Below are positions 56,203 to 64,000 of a DNA stretch of 64,000 nt, one piece after another. The DNA is taken from positions 124,001 to 188,000 of the forward strand of contig JADJOT010000010.1 in NCBI GenBank assembly GCA_016713625.1, read 5' to 3'. The notes beneath the pieces were generated by a model. That model was given only the letters and a program-made list of their open reading frames with translations, was not told the origin of the DNA and searched no databases. Position 1 is the first letter of the stretch. The number at the start of each line of letters is the position of its first letter. The DNA is from Candidatus Accumulibacter affinis (GTDB lineage: Bacteria; Pseudomonadota; Gammaproteobacteria; Burkholderiales; Rhodocyclaceae). A program made the position numbers and the translations under genes.

Positions 56203-58032
56203 ATGTGTGGCATCGTTGCCGCGGTCGCTGACCGCAATATCGTCCCTGTTCTCCTCGAAGGTTTGCGCAAGCTTGAATACCGCGGCTACGATTCTGCGGG
56301 CCTCGCCCTGATCGACGCGAGTGGTCTGCACCGTCTACGTTCGGTCGGCCGTGTCGCCGAACTGAGCGCGCAGGTCGATGCTTTGCACGCCGCCGGCAAC
56401 ACCGGCATTGCTCACACGCGCTGGGCGACGCATGGGGTGCCTAGCGAGCGTAACGCGCATCCGCACATCTCTGGCGGGCTGGCGGTCGTCCACAACGGCA
56501 TCATCGAAAATCACGATTCCCTGCGGGGACGCCTCAGAGCCCTCGGTTACGAGTTTACTTCGGATACCGATACCGAGGTTGTGGCGCACCTGGTTGTGCA
56601 GGAGTTGAAGAGCACCCCGGACTTCCTGACTGCCGTTCGCCAGGCGATTGCCCAACTGCAAGGCGCGTACGCGATTGCCGTGTTGCGTGAATCCGATCCG
56701 AGCCGGCTGGTGGTGGCGCGCGAGGGAGCCCCGTTGCTGCTCGGTTTGAGCGATGACGCCTGCTACGCAGCGTCTGACGCCTCCGCACTGGTGCAGGTCA
56801 CGCGCCGTATGGTTTACCTGGAGAACGGCGATTGTGCTGAACTGATGCGTGACAGTTACCGCATCACCCGGGTAGATGGTACGCCGGTGGAGCGTCCGGA
56901 GACCGAATCACAACTGTCGGCCGAAGCCATCGAACTGGGCAATTACCGCCACTACATGCAGAAGGAGATCTTCGAGCAGCCGGTAGCTCTGGCCAACACG
57001 CTCGAGATGCTGGGTGCTGCCCGCAGCCTGCAACCGGGTATTTTCGGTGCCGAGAGCGAAGTGACCCTCAGCGAGGTCAAGCAGGTGTTGATCATCGCTT
57101 GCGGAACCAGCTATCACGCGGGTCTGGTCGCCCGCTACTGGCTGGAATCGATCGCCGGCATCCCGTGTTCGGTTGAAGTGGCCAGCGAGTATCGTTACCG
57201 CGAATCCGTGCCCGACCCGCAGACCTTGGTGGTGACCATCTCCCAGTCAGGCGAAACCGCGGACACGCTGGCTGCGCTGCAACATGCCAAGTCCCTTGGC
57301 ATGCAGCGCACGCTGTGCATCTGCAATGTCCCCGAGTCCTCTCTGGTGCGCGAGAACAGCCTGCGCTTCATCACTCGCGCTGGTCCAGAGATCGGTGTTG
57401 CCTCAACCAAGGCATTTACTACGCAACTCGCGGCGCTCTATCTGCTGACGCTGCTCCTTGGCAAACTGCGCGGACGTCTCGATACCGAGGCGGAGGCGGC
57501 CGAGCTGCATGCGGTTCGGCATCTGCCGATGGCGGTAGCCAAGGTTCTCGAACTGGAGCCGCAGATCCGCGAGTGGTCCGAACGTTTCTCGATGAAGCAG
57601 CACGCACTTTTTCTGGGACGTGGCCGGCACTACCCGATTGCCATGGAAGGCGCGCTGAAGCTCAAGGAAATCTCATACATTCACGCCGAGGCTTATCCAG
57701 CCGGCGAGCTCAAGCATGGACCGTTGGCACTCGTCGATCGGGAAATGCCGGTCATCGCCGTTGCCCCCAACGATGCCCTGCTGGAAAAACTCAAATCGAA
57801 TCTGCAGGAAGTGCGCGCGCGTGGTGGAGAGCTCTATGTCTTCGCCGACGCGGACAGCGACATGAAGTCCTCGGACGGGATTCAGGTGCTGCACCTGCCC
57901 GAGCACTACGGCGCGCTCTCTGCCTTGCTGCACGTGGTGCCGCTGCAACTGCTTGCCTACCATGTGGCGCTGGTGCGTGGGACCGACGTGGACAAGCCGC
58001 GCAATCTGGCAAAGTCGGTAACGGTCGAGTGA
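56203..58032 (+). CDS. glmS: Glutamine-fructose-6-phosphate aminotransferase
   Basis: Makes glucosamine-6-phosphate, the entry to amino-sugar synthesis. The start at 56203 is fixed by MCGIVAAVADRN, because Cys2 becomes the N-terminal nucleophile. The amidotransferase half has LEYRGYDSAGLAL and THGVPSERNAHPH. The two SIS domains hold IACGTSYHAGLVARYW and TISQSGETADTLAAL, and the chain ends PRNLAKSVTVE. It is 609 residues. No glmS ribozyme-like leader is present; the gene follows glmU by seven bases. Confidence 0.97.
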   Translation: MCGIVAAVADRNIVPVLLEGLRKLEYRGYDSAGLALIDASGLHRLRSVGRVAELSAQVDALHAAGNTGIAHTRWATHGVPSERNAHPHISGGLAVVHNGIIENHDSLRGRLRALGYEFTSDTDTEVVAHLVVQELKSTPDFLTAVRQAIAQLQGAYAIAVLRESDPSRLVVAREGAPLLLGLSDDACYAASDASALVQVTRRMVYLENGDCAELMRDSYRITRVDGTPVERPETESQLSAEAIELGNYRHYMQKEIFEQPVALANTLEMLGAARSLQPGIFGAESEVTLSEVKQVLIIACGTSYHAGLVARYWLESIAGIPCSVEVASEYRYRESVPDPQTLVVTISQSGETADTLAALQHAKSLGMQRTLCICNVPESSLVRENSLRFITRAGPEIGVASTKAFTTQLAALYLLTLLLGKLRGRLDTEAEAAELHAVRHLPMAVAKVLELEPQIREWSERFSMKQHALFLGRGRHYPIAMEGALKLKEISYIHAEAYPAGELKHGPLALVDREMPVIAVAPNDALLEKLKSNLQEVRARGGELYVFADADSDMKSSDGIQVLHLPEHYGALSALLHVVPLQLLAYHVALVRGTDVDKPRNLAKSVTVE

Positions 58033-58115
58033 GCCGCTGATGTTTGCTGCCGTTTTCTCCCGCGCCGCAGACCACGCGCCTCGCTGCCGGGCATCTTCGG
58101 CAAGGGCCTGGCGGC

Positions 58116-58676
58116 ATGAATCTCGCGGCTAGCCCGCGCTTGCTCCAGCTTGAATATCTGGGCGACGCAACACCGTTTGTTAGGCAGCTGCATGCCATGC
58201 TCCCGTATTCACCGCTCTTCGAAAACCTGAGTCAGGACGAGGTCTGCGAATTCAGTCCGTTTCTGCAGGTTTACCGGGCGCAAGCCGGGCAGGAAGTAAT
58301 CTGCGAGGGCGACGCCGGGGATTTCATGCTGTTCGTGGTCGAGGGTCGCCTCGAAGTCTTCAAGCAAACCAGTGACCACGGGCAGCGCCTGATCGCCGTC
58401 GTCGGGGCTGGCAAGACGCTCGGCGAAATGTCGCTGATCGATGGAGGTCCGCGCTCAGCGACCTGCGTCGCCGATGCCGCGACAGTGATGGGAGTCCTGA
58501 CACGCGAGAACCTCGCGCGCATCATTCTCGAACAGCCCATTCTCGGCGCGAAGATCCTGATGGAATTACTGGTTTTGCTCTCGCTCAGGCTGCGCGAGAC
58601 GAGCGCCCAGCTGCTCGCGTCGCTCGACCAGGCGCGAGGACCGGACAGGCTCGAAGCAAAGTCCGGCTTCGTTTGA
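58116..58676 (+). CDS. Cyclic-nucleotide-binding domain protein (no DNA-binding domain)
   Basis: A 186-residue protein consisting mainly of one CRP-like cNMP-binding domain (about 30-145): QAGQEVICEGDAGDFMLFVV, then the phosphate-binding cassette LGEMSLIDGGPRSATCVA with the arginine expected to contact the cyclic phosphate. The C-terminus is a short helix and lacks a helix-turn-helix, so it is a stand-alone sensor rather than a CRP-type activator. It follows glmS by about 80 bases and may share its transcript. ATG 58116 is likely; an upstream in-frame start at 58044 is possible. It resembles the C-terminal half of the kinase at 14.1-15.4 kb. Confidence 0.85.
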   Translation: MNLAASPRLLQLEYLGDATPFVRQLHAMLPYSPLFENLSQDEVCEFSPFLQVYRAQAGQEVICEGDAGDFMLFVVEGRLEVFKQTSDHGQRLIAVVGAGKTLGEMSLIDGGPRSATCVADAATVMGVLTRENLARIILEQPILGAKILMELLVLLSLRLRETSAQLLASLDQARGPDRLEAKSGFV

Positions 58677-58708
58677 GCGTGCTCATGCCCTGAAGCAAGT
58701 GAGCTGTT

Positions 58709-61045
58709 CTAGCTATCCCCTGGCGAGCCCTGGTGATGAAGATCCGGACCATTGGGTCGCCGTCGCACGCGTTGCCGCCACACGGCGGTTATCACCAGGA
58801 GCAGGAAGAGTGTCATTACGCGTGGTACGTCGAGCAAGGTCCCGGTGAGTCCGAGGACCAGGAAGCCCGTTACTGCAGCGACGAGTGCGGCACCGAAGGT
58901 CTGGCCGTGACGCGCTTGGTCGAAGCTCCGTAGCAAGGCAAGTCCCGCAAGAAACACGAAGGCCACCACGCCGAGCAGGCCCATCTCGAAATACAAGGCT
59001 ACATAGATGCTCTTGAGGTGCCAGCCGAGATGGTGAAAGTCATTGTAGGCCAGCCAATGGTCTCCGCCCGCGGCAAAGTGGCCATTTGCCAGGAGTTCCC
59101 GGCCGTCAGGGCCGATCAGCTGGACACCGGCGAAGTCCAGTGCGCTGTCATTGGCACCCTGGTTGGTCAGCACAAAGACCAGGTGTTTGGGGTCGTACCA
59201 GGCGGGAAGCCGAGAAGCGTCCAGTTCCAGGGTCCCAGACACTTGTTGAAAACTCTTCCCTGGCTTCACTGGCCAATTAACTTCCCCGGTGTGTGGCTGC
59301 CAGGGCTCCATCTCAAGCAGTCGCCGCTGTTGGAGCTTGACTACCAGCGTCGCCGGCGCGGCGCTCGGATTGCGTACCCAGACGGTGACCGTGTATTTGC
59401 CGGGCTGCGGCGAGTTCAAGCGTTGCCCAATGCACAGACTGGTGCCGCCGCCGAGCATTCGCAACATCCGGCTCCGGTCTTCTTCGATGAAGAACCAGAT
59501 CCCGTCGGCGTTCGACCCATCGCTGTCTGGCCTACCCTCGAGCAGGTTGACCAAAGGGAAGCTGCCAAGTCCCCTGCCCAGAAATCGAGATAGCCAGTCG
59601 TTCGACAGCAGCGACAAGCCCTTTTCCCAATGCGCCACGCGGACCTGAAGATCCAGGCCAGCAGTGCTGGCTCTCTGCCGGATATGGGTACCCGACAGGG
59701 CGATCGTCGCAGCCGGCAATCCCAGGGTCAGACAGACCAGGAAGACCCCGGCCGCGCGACCATCGACGTGGCGATGCAACATTCGTCCCACGGCCAATCC
59801 GGCAAGTCCGAGGATCAGAACGGATGGCAGGGCTATGGCAAGCGCTTGGCTGAGGCTGTTGTCACTCCACTTGCTGGTCAGCATCGCGCGCACAGCAAGC
59901 GCCAGCCCTGCGCCCAGCCACAAGGCCAGTCCCGCCATGAGGGCCGCTCCTTGCGGCAGACGGTGACGGAAGAGGCCGGCCGCCAGCCCACCCAGCAGCA
60001 CCGCCAGGTAGCCCAGCAACAGCAGCGCCCCACCGAACGAGTAGCCCAGCAGGCATAATCCAGCACAAACAGCCACAAACCCGGTTACCGTCGCCAGGCG
60101 ACGGCCACCGAGAGTTCCTGGGCCGGCAAGGAAGGCGACGAGAAAGGAAACAACGGAGATGCCGATCACCAAATAGGTGGTCCGCGTGAAGGTGACCATG
60201 ACTGCATAGGCCGCCAGGCCAAGGGCCCCGGAAGCCAGCAACATCAGTGGCCAACGCTTGGTCTGGAGCAAGAGCCACAAGGCGAAGGGCCAGGCCAGGG
60301 TGAGGAAGGCGTCCACCGCTTCTCCGCCCAGGTGCATCTGCGAGAATGTCCCGGTGATACGATAGTTGCCGGCCAGATCCAGCCAGGTTGCCCCCAAGCC
60401 CCAGCGGTCTTGAGCGGTGAACAGATCAATCAACAAGCCTCGCTCCCACAACACATAGGTGCCGAAGCCCAGCAGTGCGAACGTTAGCCCGAGCGCCAAT
60501 CGCTCCTGGGTCGCTGCCCGGTCACGATTCAACTGGGTGGTCAGCAGGGGCGCGAAAAGCAGCGCCCAGATTTCCCCTCTGCCGACCCGCATGGCGTTCC
60601 AGCTGGTCAAATAGCCGCTCCAGGCATTGCTGTCGAGGTTTGCAAGCGGCCACAGTCCCCGCCACACCCCTATGATCAGGGCCAGGACAAGGAACCAGAA
60701 CGGTATCGAGCTACGTCGAGCCATCTGTGCTCCACCGCCAACGAACTGCCCTGCTGCCAGAGCTGTTCCGGCGAGAACGGCCAGGAGGCCATCCAGTTCG
60801 TCGAGCAGCAAGCGACCTGACCAGGCCCCCAGGTCGATGCAGGCGAGCGCTATCGGCAGGGCGATGAGCCAGGCACGTTCATCGCGCCACTGAGCCGTGG
60901 CCAACGCTGCCCCCAGAACGCTCAGCCACAGCCCTCCTACCGGGTAGGTCAACAGAGCGGCCATTCCGAGGAGGGCCAAGGCCACTCCCAAGACCCTCTG
61001 AGCGATACCGGCGGTTCCTGGGTGCGGGTCTTTGACAGCTTCCAT
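58709..61045 (-). CDS. O-antigen ligase/polymerase-like membrane protein with soluble insert
   Basis: A 778-residue multi-spanning inner-membrane protein. Eleven or more predicted helices fill residues 15-460. A segment resembling the Wzy/WaaL periplasmic loop follows (RVAHWEKGLSLLSNDWLSRF, LGRGLGSFPLVN). From about 520 to 680 there is a hydrophilic block that reads like a carbohydrate-binding beta-sandwich (GKYTVTVWVRNPSAAPATLV, FQQVSGTLELDASRLPAW, DFAGVQLIGPDGRELLANG). The last two helices (MGLLGVVAFVFLAGLALL onward) close the protein. WaaL and Wzy are usually 400-450 residues, so the insert is extra. A ligase or polymerase role for surface polysaccharide is inferred. It converges with the glmUS group and no other O-antigen genes are seen. 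Confidence 0.78.
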   Translation of the reverse strand: MEAVKDPHPGTAGIAQRVLGVALALLGMAALLTYPVGGLWLSVLGAALATAQWRDERAWLIALPIALACIDLGAWSGRLLLDELDGLLAVLAGTALAAGQFVGGGAQMARRSSIPFWFLVLALIIGVWRGLWPLANLDSNAWSGYLTSWNAMRVGRGEIWALLFAPLLTTQLNRDRAATQERLALGLTFALLGFGTYVLWERGLLIDLFTAQDRWGLGATWLDLAGNYRITGTFSQMHLGGEAVDAFLTLAWPFALWLLLQTKRWPLMLLASGALGLAAYAVMVTFTRTTYLVIGISVVSFLVAFLAGPGTLGGRRLATVTGFVAVCAGLCLLGYSFGGALLLLGYLAVLLGGLAAGLFRHRLPQGAALMAGLALWLGAGLALAVRAMLTSKWSDNSLSQALAIALPSVLILGLAGLAVGRMLHRHVDGRAAGVFLVCLTLGLPAATIALSGTHIRQRASTAGLDLQVRVAHWEKGLSLLSNDWLSRFLGRGLGSFPLVNLLEGRPDSDGSNADGIWFFIEEDRSRMLRMLGGGTSLCIGQRLNSPQPGKYTVTVWVRNPSAAPATLVVKLQQRRLLEMEPWQPHTGEVNWPVKPGKSFQQVSGTLELDASRLPAWYDPKHLVFVLTNQGANDSALDFAGVQLIGPDGRELLANGHFAAGGDHWLAYNDFHHLGWHLKSIYVALYFEMGLLGVVAFVFLAGLALLRSFDQARHGQTFGAALVAAVTGFLVLGLTGTLLDVPRVMTLFLLLVITAVWRQRVRRRPNGPDLHHQGSPGDS

Positions 61046-61192
61046 GGCAAGTGGAGAGGTTCGATTTATCAGGACAGTAGTAGCAGGCTGGTAGCTAGCC
61101 GGCCAACTCGCAGAATTCGTTGCGCATCGTTCGCTGGCATCGCGGCGCCTCCAGTCTGGACGCTGGTCTCGCGGGTCGGGCGTAGGCTTCGT

Positions 61193-61993
61193 TCAGCCCG
61201 GCAGCGGTTCCGGATTACCGAGCGCCGTCGTGTTCAGTCCACCGTCGACGTACATGATTTCGCCGGTGATGCCGCTGGCGAGGTCGGAAAGCATGAAGGC
61301 GGCGGCGTTGCCGACTTCGTCGATGGTGATATTGCGACGCAGCGGTGCATTGTGCGCATTGTAGGCGAGCAGGCGCGAGAAGTTGCCGATACCCGAGGCG
61401 GCGAGTGTCTTGATCGGGCCCGCCGAGATGGCATTGGCGCGGATTCCCTGCGGACCGAGGCAGAACGCGAGATAGCGGGTGGCGGCCTCGAGACTGGCTT
61501 TGGCAAGGCCCATGGTGTTGTAGTTGGGCAGGGTGCGCTCGGCGCCAAGATAGGACAGCGCCAGCAGTGCGGGGTTGCGCCCCTTCAGCAGCAGTGGTCT
61601 GGCGGCTTTGGCGAGTGCCGGGTAGCTGTACGAAGAAACGTCATGCGCGATACGGAAGGCATCGCGCGTGATGCCTTCGAGGAAGTCGCCTTCGATGGCC
61701 TCGCCGGGCGCATAGGCGATCGAATGCACCAAACCCTCGAGGCCTTCCCAGTGTTCACCAAGCCCCGCGAAAAGTTGCTCGATCTGGGCGTCGTCGGCAA
61801 CGTCACACGGATAGATCAGGGTACTGTCGAATTCCTTGGCAAACTTGGCGAGGCGATCCTGGAAGCGCTCACTCTGGTAGGTGAAAGCCAGTTGTGCGCC
61901 TTCTCGGTGGCATGCCCTGGCGATGCCGTAGGCGATCGAGTGTTTGGACAGCACGCCGGTGATCAGGATGCGCTTGTCTGCGAGGAATCCCAT
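61193..61993 (-). CDS. fabI: Enoyl-[acyl-carrier-protein] reductase (NADH)
   Basis: Catalyses the last reduction of each fatty-acid elongation round. It has MGFLADKRILITGVLSKHSI with the FabI-type cofactor motif, SIAYAPGEAIEGDF, and the catalytic Tyr-x6-Lys pair in YNTMGLAKASLEAATRYL. The C-terminal GEIMYVDGGLN is also present. The start at 61993 has GGAG upstream and gives 266 residues, the usual FabI length. FabI is the target of triclosan-type inhibitors. The gene stands alone, 147 bases past the start of the O-antigen-ligase gene on the same strand. Confidence 0.96.
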   Translation of the reverse strand: MGFLADKRILITGVLSKHSIAYGIARACHREGAQLAFTYQSERFQDRLAKFAKEFDSTLIYPCDVADDAQIEQLFAGLGEHWEGLEGLVHSIAYAPGEAIEGDFLEGITRDAFRIAHDVSSYSYPALAKAARPLLLKGRNPALLALSYLGAERTLPNYNTMGLAKASLEAATRYLAFCLGPQGIRANAISAGPIKTLAASGIGNFSRLLAYNAHNAPLRRNITIDEVGNAAAFMLSDLASGITGEIMYVDGGLNTTALGNPEPLPG

Positions 61994-62056
61994 GAGTTCT
62001 CCGTGACTAAAGTGGGCTGGGGTTGCTGTTTTTTCTGGAATCTGCGTAACCCGCGC

Positions 62057-62062
62057 ATTATA
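62057..62062 (-). promoter_or_regulatory. -10 element of the fabI promoter
   Basis: A perfect TATAAT on the minus strand lies 64 bases upstream of the fabI start. The -35 position (near 62080-62085) matches poorly, so strength is uncertain. Confidence 0.5.
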
Positions 62063-62165
62063 AAGGAATTGCCTCCAGCGCCGACGATTGTCCTGCGGAC
62101 GCTGCCGGCAGCGTCCGTCCTGGCCGCAGACCAAAACGAGCCGACTTCGCGCTACACTTCGGCCC

Positions 62166-64000
62166 ATGTCTGTTTGTCGCTTCGCCATGTTGTCGCTGCT
62201 GCTCCTGCTCGCCGCCTGTGGCAGCGAGCAAAACGACCCGTATCCGCGCGCCGAGCGTGGGCAGAACATCCTCTACTCGGCGTTCACCGAGCGTCCCAAG
62301 CATCTCGACCCGGTACAGTCATACACCGAGGACGAGATCACTTTCACCGCGCAGGTGTATGAACCGCCGCTGCAGTACCACTACCTGAAGCGGCCGTACA
62401 CGCTGATTCCCTTGACCAGCGATGCCGTTCCGACGCCGCGTTTTTATGACGCGAAAGGCCGCCAGCTGCCGGCCGATGCGCCGACGGCGGCGATCGCCTA
62501 CAGTGTTTACGAAATTCGCATTCGTCCGGGAATCCGCTATCAGCCGCATCCGGCTTTCGCGATCGAGGCAGGCGGTCAGCCCGTCTATCGCGACGGCGAG
62601 CAACTACGCGATATCGAGAAGCTTGCCGACTTTGCCAGGACCGGCAGCCGCGAGTTGATCGCCGACGACTACATCTACGAGATCAAACGCCTTGCGCATC
62701 CACGTCTGCATTCGCCGATCTTCAGCATGATGGCCGAGCGCATCGTCGGACTGCGCCAACTCGGCGCTGCCCTGCAGGACGAGGCCAGGCGCATGCCAGC
62801 AGGCGGCTGGCTGGATCTCGATCGCTTCCCACTCGCCGGGGTCACCCGCGTTGATCGCTACACCTATCGTATCAAGCTGCGTGGCAAGTACCCGCAGTTC
62901 GTTTACTGGCTGGCGATGCCCTTCTTCGCGCCGGTGCCGCGCGAGGTGGACCGCTTCTACCACCAGCCCGGAATGGCCGCCAAGAACCTGACGCTCGATT
63001 GGTATCCGGTGGGCACCGGTCCGTTCATGCTGACGCAGAACAATCCCAACAGCCGCATGGTCCTTGAGCGCAACCCGAACTTCCATGGCGAGGCCTATCC
63101 TTGTCACGGCGAGCCGGAAGATCGGGCGGATGGGCTGCTGGCCGATTGCGGCCAGCCCTTGCCATTCCTCGACAAAGCGGTGTTCTCGCGCGAGAAGGAG
63201 AGCATTCCCTACTGGAACAAGTTCCTGCAAGGCTACTACGATGCTTCGGGGATTTCGTCCGACAGCTTCGACCAGGCGGTGCGCCTGGGGGTCGGCGGTG
63301 ACATGCAGTTGAGCGAAGAAATGCGTGGCAAGGGAATTCGTCTGCTGACCAGCGTGCGCGCGTCGATCTTCTACCTCGGCTTCAACATGCTCGATCCGAT
63401 CGTCGGCGGCCTCGCCGAACAGCCGACCAGGCTGCGACAGGCGCTGTCGATCGCCATTGATCAGGAGGAGTTCATCTCGATCTTCATGAACGGGCGTGGC
63501 ATTGCCGCGTCGAGCCCGCTGCCACCGGGGATTTTCGGTTATCTCGAGGGAGCAGCGGGCAGCAACCCGGTGGTCTATGACTGGGTCGACGGGCAGGCGC
63601 GGCGAAAGCCATTGGCCGCCGCAAAGAAACTTCTCGCCGAAGCGGGCTGGCCGAACGGTCGCCATGCCAGTACCGGCGAACCGCTGGTGTTGAGTCTCGA
63701 TACCACCAGTGGCGGCATGGGGGACAAGTCGCGACTCGACTGGCTGACGCGCCAGTTCGCCAAGCTCGACATCCAGCTCGTGGTTCGCTCGACCGACTTC
63801 AACCGCTTCCAGGAGAAAGTTCGCAAGGGCGCGGTGCAACTCTATTATCTCGGATGGAATGCCGACTATCCCGACCCGGAGAACTTCCTGTTCCTGCTTG
63901 CCGGTCCGGAGGGCAAGGTGGCAAAAGGAGGCGAAAACGCCTCCAACTACGCCAATCCCGAGTTCGACCGCCTGTTCGAGCAGATGAAGAACATGGAGAG
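62166..64000 (+). CDS. Peptide/oligopeptide ABC transporter substrate-binding lipoprotein (incomplete at window end)
   Basis: An SBP family 5 protein of at least 611 residues; the frame is still open at the window edge. The signal peptide SLLLLLAACGSE ends in a lipobox with the cysteine near residue 18. The mature part shows AFTERPKHLDPVQSYTEDEI, WYPVGTGPFMLTQNNPNSRM, the conserved LRQALSIAIDQEEFI and LYYLGWNADYPDPENFLFLL, all usual for oligopeptide-binding proteins. The permease and ATPase genes would be expected just beyond the window. It is divergent from fabI with about 170 bases between. Confidence 0.93.
   Translation, partial: MSVCRFAMLSLLLLLAACGSEQNDPYPRAERGQNILYSAFTERPKHLDPVQSYTEDEITFTAQVYEPPLQYHYLKRPYTLIPLTSDAVPTPRFYDAKGRQLPADAPTAAIAYSVYEIRIRPGIRYQPHPAFAIEAGGQPVYRDGEQLRDIEKLADFARTGSRELIADDYIYEIKRLAHPRLHSPIFSMMAERIVGLRQLGAALQDEARRMPAGGWLDLDRFPLAGVTRVDRYTYRIKLRGKYPQFVYWLAMPFFAPVPREVDRFYHQPGMAAKNLTLDWYPVGTGPFMLTQNNPNSRMVLERNPNFHGEAYPCHGEPEDRADGLLADCGQPLPFLDKAVFSREKESIPYWNKFLQGYYDASGISSDSFDQAVRLGVGGDMQLSEEMRGKGIRLLTSVRASIFYLGFNMLDPIVGGLAEQPTRLRQALSIAIDQEEFISIFMNGRGIAASSPLPPGIFGYLEGAAGSNPVVYDWVDGQARRKPLAAAKKLLAEAGWPNGRHASTGEPLVLSLDTTSGGMGDKSRLDWLTRQFAKLDIQLVVRSTDFNRFQEKVRKGAVQLYYLGWNADYPDPENFLFLLAGPEGKVAKGGENASNYANPEFDRLFEQMKNME

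Overview
This window comes from a GC-rich betaproteobacterial chromosome. Several gene orders point to Rhodocyclales or close relatives, possibly 'Candidatus Accumulibacter'-like; that is inference from synteny and protein character, and no 16S or marker search was possible. The orders are hemA-prfA-prmC-grxD, argH divergent from an AlgZ/AlgR-type two-component system next to hemCD, dusB-fis-purH-purD, and pilMNOPQ-aroK-aroB-dgt close to gltBD. Most of the window is core metabolism. I found no tRNA, rRNA, CRISPR array, prophage or insertion sequence.

Layout. 0.3-5.2 kb: malic enzyme maeB, a patatin-like lipase and a PbpG-type peptidoglycan endopeptidase ending in a clear terminator. 5.3-5.5 kb: a severed C-terminal piece of a sulfate/molybdate-type ABC ATPase. 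5.5-10.1 kb: a three-gene cluster of a small secreted PstS-like protein, an outer-membrane beta-barrel and a membrane PAS-GGDEF-EAL protein. 10.1-13.9 kb: hemA (broken by several 1-nt deletions), prfA, prmC, grxD. 14.1-18.6 kb: argH translationally coupled to a Ser/Thr kinase fused to a cyclic-nucleotide-binding domain, divergent from a LytS/LytTR two-component pair. 18.8-22.6 kb: a TPMT-like methyltransferase, hemC, hemD, an apparent hemX stub, and hemF on the other strand. 22.7-27.0 kb: dusB-fis-purH-purD on the minus strand. 27.4-29.7 kb: a polar amino-acid ABC transporter. 29.7-36.2 kb: an EamA permease, a small hypothetical protein, and a TetR-MFP-RND efflux operon with a perfect 44-bp palindrome at its promoter. 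36.4-44.1 kb: the type IV pilus operon pilMNOPQ, then aroK, aroB, dgt. 44.1-47.8 kb: a CBS-domain protein and pntBA (pntA frameshifted). 48.4-54.5 kb: gltB-gltD. 54.8-58.7 kb: glmU-glmS and a cyclic-nucleotide-binding protein. 58.7-64 kb: an O-antigen-ligase-like membrane protein, fabI and the start of a peptide-binding lipoprotein that runs off the window.

How the genes connect. Heme synthesis is scattered over three loci (hemA, hemCD, hemF). NADPH supply and nitrogen assimilation lie close together (maeB, pntAB, gltBD). Envelope and surface functions are prominent (pbpG, pilMNOPQ, glmUS, the O-antigen ligase, fabI). Signalling is varied: c-di-GMP turnover, a LytS/LytTR pair, and two proteins with cyclic-nucleotide-binding domains.

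A quality caution. hemA, pntA and the hemX stub all carry small deletions in homopolymers or GC-dinucleotide runs, while the other complete genes read through intact. This looks more like consensus sequencing error than decay, but the sequence alone cannot decide it.
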